Source of the DNA: JAISGQ01 sp045604965
GTDB lineage: Bacteria > Bacillota > Clostridia > Oscillospirales > Acutalibacteraceae
Direction: 5' to 3'
Assembly (NCBI GenBank): GCA_045604965.1
Contig: JAZUPB010000027.1
Coordinates: 1 to 16,637, forward strand
DNA length: 16,637 nucleotides
Under the pieces are notes generated by a model. That model saw only the letters and a program-made list of their open reading frames with translations, was not told the origin of the DNA and ran no database searches. Made by a program: the position numbers and the translations under genes. Positions 13,780 through 16,637 of this stretch are shown here, one piece after another. The first letter of the stretch is position 1; each line of letters starts with the position of its first letter.

Positions 13780-14733
13780 TCATTCGTCCTCTTTTCTCAG
13801 AGAATAGCCCAGGGAATTAAGCTTTCCGAGGACTTCTTCAAGAGACTTGCGGCCAAGGTTACGAACCTTCATCATATCCTCTTCGGTCTTGCTGATGAGG
13901 TCCTCAACATTGTTGATACCTGCGCGCTTGAGGCAGTTAAATGAACGAACACTGAGGTCAAGTTCTTCGATTGTCATCGCAAGAATCTTTTCTCCGCCGG
14001 ATGATGCGGATTCGACCATAATCTCTGCACCGATTACGCTTTCGGACAGATCTACAAAGAGGTTAAGGTGCTCTGTGAGAACCTTAGCTCCGAGAGATAC
14101 AGCTTCCTGAGCATTGATGGTGCCGTTGGTCCAGACCTCTAAGGTCAGCTTGTCGAGATCGGTAACGTTGCCTACGCGAGTATTCTCAACGCGGTAATTT
14201 ACCTTTGTGACCGGTGCATAGATGGAGTCTACTGCGAGAGTGTCAACAACGTTCGCAGGGAACAGTGCCTTGTTTCTCTCTGCGGATACATATCCGCGAC
14301 CGGTGTCAATGGTGATCTCCATTACAAACTTAGCGCCCTGTGCAAGGGTGCATATATGCATATCGGGGTTGAGTATCTCTACCTCGCTGTCGCATACGAT
14401 GTCCTTTGCGGTGATTACCTTCTCGCCTTCAGCATCGATCATCAGCTTCTTCGGACCTGTGCCGAAAAGCTTGGCTGTAAGACCCTTTATGTTGAGGATA
14501 ATCTCTGCAACGTCTTCTTTTACACCGGGAATGGTGGAAAACTCGTGACGAACACCGTCGATCTTTACGCTGGTTACTGCAACACCCTCAAGTGAGGAAA
14601 GCAGAACGCGGCGAAGCGAGTTGCCGAGAGTCGTACCATAGCCCTTTTCAAGCGGTTCGACAACAAAACGTCCGTAAGTACCGTCTGCTGCCAGCTCAGC
14701 TATTTCGATTATGGGCTTCTCAATCTCAATCAT
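13780..14733 (-). CDS. rpoA: RNA polymerase alpha subunit, 317 aa
   Basis: A subunit of core RNA polymerase that dimerises to assemble the enzyme and contacts upstream DNA and activators. The N-terminal domain (1-235) contains YGTTLGNSLRRVLLSSLEG (32-50), the dimerisation/assembly segment. The linker (about 236-250) carries the polar ESASSGGEK. The C-terminal domain (about 251-312) has SVRSFNCLKRAGI, with R263 and N266 matching the UP-element DNA-contact residues. AAGGAGG lies seven bases before the ATG. It sits in its usual place between rpsD and rplQ. The 138-base gap from rpsD holds a 13-bp hairpin and a possible extended -10 promoter, which may allow separate adjustment of polymerase and ribosomal protein output. 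Confidence 0.98.
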   Translation of the reverse strand: MIEIEKPIIEIAELAADGTYGRFVVEPLEKGYGTTLGNSLRRVLLSSLEGVAVTSVKIDGVRHEFSTIPGVKEDVAEIILNIKGLTAKLFGTGPKKLMIDAEGEKVITAKDIVCDSEVEILNPDMHICTLAQGAKFVMEITIDTGRGYVSAERNKALFPANVVDTLAVDSIYAPVTKVNYRVENTRVGNVTDLDKLTLEVWTNGTINAQEAVSLGAKVLTEHLNLFVDLSESVIGAEIMVESASSGGEKILAMTIEELDLSVRSFNCLKRAGINNVEDLISKTEEDMMKVRNLGRKSLEEVLGKLNSLGYSLRKEDE

Positions 14734-14753
14734 TAAAACCCCTCCTTGTCGTA

Positions 14754-14762
14754 ATTATAGCA
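14754..14762 (-). promoter_or_regulatory. Possible extended -10 promoter before rpoA
   Basis: TG-C-TATAAT on the minus strand, a perfect extended -10, with no good -35 at 17 bases. The start would fall near 14747, at the edge of the AAGGAGG ribosome site, giving an almost leaderless message; this makes it doubtful. An overlapping 7-bp inverted repeat (ATGTCAT/ATGACAT, 14765-14786) lies just upstream. Confidence 0.3.
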
Positions 14763-14819
14763 CAATGTCATGTGGAAAAATGACATCTCTTGTGTAACCT
14801 CCGATAATTCTTTATTGAG

Positions 14820-14849
14820 GTATTTATGCGGTTTACACCGCATAAATAC
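14820..14849 (-). other. Perfect hairpin between rpsD and rpoA
   Basis: A 13-bp perfect inverted repeat, arms GTATTTATGCGGT and its complement, with a 4-base loop, 22 bases downstream of the rpsD stop. It has no T tract on either strand, so it is not an intrinsic terminator. It may stabilise or punctuate the polycistronic mRNA, or serve in S4 autoregulation, which in other bacteria acts on the alpha operon leader rather than here. Confidence 0.6.
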
Positions 14850-14871
14850 GATAATATTCGAAAACGGGCGA

Positions 14872-15498
14872 TTACTTGGAATAGAGCTCGACGATGAGGG
14901 TTTCTTCGACTTCAAGATCGATGTCCTCTCTGTTGGGAACATCGGTGATCTTAGCCTTGAGGTTCTCTCTGTCGAGGTCAAGCCATCTGACAATGGGCTT
15001 TGCAGCGGTTGCTTCGAGAACAGCCTTGATCTTTGCGCTGTCCTTGCTTGCCGGTGCAATAGAGATAGTCTCGCCAACCTTGGTGAGGTAGGAGGGAATA
15101 TCAACGCGCTTGCCGTTGATCTGGAAATGACCGTGTACAACAAGCTGACGAGCCTCAGCTCTGGAGGATGCCCAACCAAGTCTGTAGACTATGTTGTCGA
15201 GGCGGCTCTCAAGAATTCTGAGAAGGTTTTCACCGGTAATGCCCTGCTTGCGGGTAGCCATTTCGTAATAATGATGGAACTGGTTCTCCAGAACGCCGTA
15301 GTAGCGCTTGGTCAGCTGCTTAGCTCTGAGCTGGAGACCATATTCAGATGTCTTCTTGCGGCCCTGGCCGTGCTGACCGGGGACATAGTTTCTGCGCTCG
15401 ATTGCGCACTTTTCAGTGTAGCAGCGATCGCCCTTGAGGAAGAGCTTTTTGCCCTCTCTGCGGCAGAGTCTGCATACGGGGCCTGTATATCTTGCCAT
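14872..15498 (-). CDS. rpsD: 30S ribosomal protein S4, 208 aa
   Basis: A primary 16S rRNA-binding protein that initiates small-subunit assembly. It begins MARYTGPVCRLCRREG, with the four-cysteine zinc site C9, C12, C26, C31 (the C+ form). The S4 RNA-binding domain is at about 97-160 with SRAEARQLVVHGHFQINGKRV. The C-terminus ELYSK is standard. GGAGGTG precedes the ATG by about ten bases. It follows rpsK by 28 bases. A single zinc-form copy is seen here; whether a zinc-free paralogue exists cannot be known from this window. Confidence 0.98.
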   Translation of the reverse strand: MARYTGPVCRLCRREGKKLFLKGDRCYTEKCAIERRNYVPGQHGQGRKKTSEYGLQLRAKQLTKRYYGVLENQFHHYYEMATRKQGITGENLLRILESRLDNIVYRLGWASSRAEARQLVVHGHFQINGKRVDIPSYLTKVGETISIAPASKDSAKIKAVLEATAAKPIVRWLDLDRENLKAKITDVPNREDIDLEVEETLIVELYSK

Positions 15499-15526
15499 TT
15501 AAGGTTGCACCTCCGTAAAATTTTGA

Positions 15527-15928
15527 CTAGACGCGGCGTCTCTTCGGCGGACGGCATCCATTGTGGGGAATCGGTGTTACGTCCTTGATCATTGTGACGT
15601 TAAGACCGACTGTCTGAAGTGCACGAATAGCAGCTTCACGTCCGGAACCGGGGCCTTTGACGTATACTTTTACATTCTTAAGGCCGTGCTCCATTGCAGC
15701 CTTTGCAGCGGTCTCCGCAGCCGACTGTGCAGCAAACGGTGTGGACTTTCTGGAGCCTCTGAAGCCAAGTCCGCCTGCGCTTGCCCAGGAAAGAGCATTT
15801 CCCTGCTCGTCGGTGAGGGTTACGATTGTGTTGTTAAAGGTAGACTGGATGTGTGCTGCACCGTTCTCGATGTTCTTACGCTCACGGCGGCGGCGTACAG
15901 CAGTCTTCTTAGTAGCTTGCTTTGCCAT
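15527..15928 (-). CDS. rpsK: 30S ribosomal protein S11, 133 aa
   Basis: A small-subunit platform protein that contacts the mRNA near the E site. The N-terminal basic tail has KKTAVRRRRERKNIENG. The core shows the S11 signature GGLGFRGSRKSTPFAAQ, VKGPGSGREAAIRALQ and the C-terminal DVTPIPHNGCRPPKRRRV. AGGAGGG lies upstream of the ATG, within the 19-base gap after rpsM. The length is typical. Confidence 0.98.
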   Translation of the reverse strand: MAKQATKKTAVRRRRERKNIENGAAHIQSTFNNTIVTLTDEQGNALSWASAGGLGFRGSRKSTPFAAQSAAETAAKAAMEHGLKNVKVYVKGPGSGREAAIRALQTVGLNVTMIKDVTPIPHNGCRPPKRRRV

Positions 15929-15947
15929 CTTGTGCTATCCCTCCTGC

Positions 15948-16316
15948 TTACTTCTTCTTGTTCGCTACGGTTCTCTTCGGACCCTTGCGAGTACGTGCGT
16001 TTGTCTTGGAACGCTGACCGCGTACGGGAAGACCCTTGCGGTGACGGATTCCACGATAGCATCCGATGTCGATAAGTCTCTTGATATCGAAGCTTACGTT
16101 ACGGCGAAGGTCACCCTCCACCAGGCAGTTGTGGTCAATATATTCACGCAGCTTGGAGATATCGTCCTCGGTGAGGTCACGAACTCTGGTATCAGGATTG
16201 ATACCGGTTGCATTGATGATATCTGTAGCTGTCTTGCGGCCGATACCGTAGATGTAGGTAAGGCCAATCTCTACCCTTTTATCTCTGGGCAGGTCAACGC
16301 CGGAAATACGCGCCAT
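15948..16316 (-). CDS. rpsM: 30S ribosomal protein S13, 122 aa
   Basis: A small-subunit head protein forming inter-subunit bridges and contacting the P-site tRNA. It begins MARISGVDLPRDKRVEIGLT, contains the helix-two-turns-helix (YGIGRKTATDII) and the signature RGIRHRKGLPVRGQRSKTNA, and ends in a lysine tail. The ATG at 16316 has GGAGGTG about nine bases upstream. The gap after rpmJ is 29 bases. Confidence 0.98.
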   Translation of the reverse strand: MARISGVDLPRDKRVEIGLTYIYGIGRKTATDIINATGINPDTRVRDLTEDDISKLREYIDHNCLVEGDLRRNVSFDIKRLIDIGCYRGIRHRKGLPVRGQRSKTNARTRKGPKRTVANKKK

Positions 16317-16345
16317 TAGTTTGACACCTCCAAATTAATTGCGCC

Positions 16346-16459
16346 TTAACCCTGGCGCTGCTTATGTTTGGGATTCTCGCAAATGACCATTATGCGGCCC
16401 TTGCGCTTGATAATCTTGCACTTTTCGCAGATTTTCTTTACAGAAGGTCTGACTTTCAT
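16346..16459 (-). CDS. rpmJ: 50S ribosomal protein L36, 37 aa
   Basis: The smallest large-subunit protein. It starts MKVRPSVKKICEKC and ends NPKHKQRQG. The zinc ribbon ligands are C11, C14, C27 and H32, so it is the zinc-binding form. The length of 37 residues is exactly that of the family. AAGGTAGG lies about seven bases before the ATG. It sits in its conserved place between infA and rpsM. Confidence 0.97.
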   Translation of the reverse strand: MKVRPSVKKICEKCKIIKRKGRIMVICENPKHKQRQG

Positions 16460-16476
16460 TGTAAACCTACCTTTCC

Positions 16477-16502
16477 GATATTAGCTTATAAAGCTCAATA
16501 TC
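16477..16502 (-). other. Hairpin between infA and rpmJ
   Basis: GATATTAGCTT-ATA-AAGCT-C-AATATC, an 11-bp stem with a single bulged base, starting ten bases past the infA stop and just before the rpmJ ribosome site. There is no T tract. It may reduce or protect translation of rpmJ. Confidence 0.45.
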
Positions 16503-16511
16503 CGATGAAGT

Positions 16512-16637
16512 TTATTTGGTTCTCCATGTGATTCTTCCCTTGGTAAGATCATAGGGAGACATTTCGACTGTCACTTTGTCACCCGGAAGAATGCGGATGT
16601 AGTTCATACGCAGCTTACCGGAAATGTGAGCTGTGAT
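16512..16637 (-). CDS. infA: Translation initiation factor IF-1, C-terminal part
   Basis: The last 41 codons and the stop of IF-1, with the rest beyond the right edge. The visible residues include AHISGKLRMNYIRILPGDKVTVEMSPYDL and end RITWRTK, the OB-fold portion that binds the 30S A site. In these bacteria infA begins or lies within the spc-alpha segment, matching the order seen. Its start and upstream promoter cannot be assessed here. Confidence 0.95.
   Translation of the reverse strand: MTAHISGKLRMNYIRILPGDKVTVEMSPYDLTKGRITWRTK

Noticed and set aside
14820..14849. Intrinsic terminator between rpsD and rpoA
   Set aside because: No T tract follows the stem on the minus strand, and the operon must continue into rpoA.
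15563..16319. Plus-strand frames of 170-220 residues opposite rpsK and rpsM
   Set aside because: They are antisense to highly conserved ribosomal protein genes and have no start signals.

Overview
The window looks like a piece of a Clostridia chromosome, most probably an Oscillospiraceae/Ruminococcus-type gut bacterium. This rests on the alpha-operon order (infA-rpmJ-rpsM-rpsK-rpsD-rpoA-rplQ), strong purine-rich ribosome binding sites, sigma-A-type promoters with 17-base spacers, AT-rich intergenic DNA, a four-cysteine S4, and a FIVAR-type surface protein. The genus is inference; no 16S gene is present.

Left part (1-1000): the start of an unrecognised minus-strand gene runs off the left edge. 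Upstream of it is a 190-bp mirror-symmetric element built from four ATGATG and four CATCAT motifs separated by small palindromes. Next comes a minus-strand tRNA operon with its own promoter, tRNA-Thr(TGT), tRNA-Tyr(GTA) and a terminator. Positions 798-1016 hold no gene.

Positions 1000-2960 carry a plus-strand group: a MerR-like regulator with its own promoter, then a uridine-kinase-like P-loop kinase and a HAD-like protein four bases apart, closed by a strong hairpin terminator shared with the convergent genes.

Positions 2970-10342 read on the minus strand. An exported, membrane-anchored protein with Ig-like and FIVAR-like repeats has its own promoter and terminator. It is followed by a 1495-residue Upf1-like SF1 helicase with a C-terminal Vsr/DUF559-like nuclease fold, whose stop codon overlaps the start of bioY, the biotin S-component. 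No promoter is visible between the terminator and the helicase start. The helicase is the best candidate for an unusual system here: it resembles defence-type helicase-nucleases, but its nuclease centre looks degenerate by eye.

Positions 10432-13225 read on the plus strand: a HAD phosphatase overlapping by 53 bases a cytoplasmic NagZ-like GH3 glycosidase, suggesting linked intracellular handling of an amino sugar or muropeptide fragment (inference).

Positions 13226-16637 are the distal spc/alpha ribosomal protein operon on the minus strand, ending with rplQ and a terminator convergent with that of GH3, and running off the right edge inside infA. It carries hairpins between infA and rpmJ and between rpsD and rpoA.
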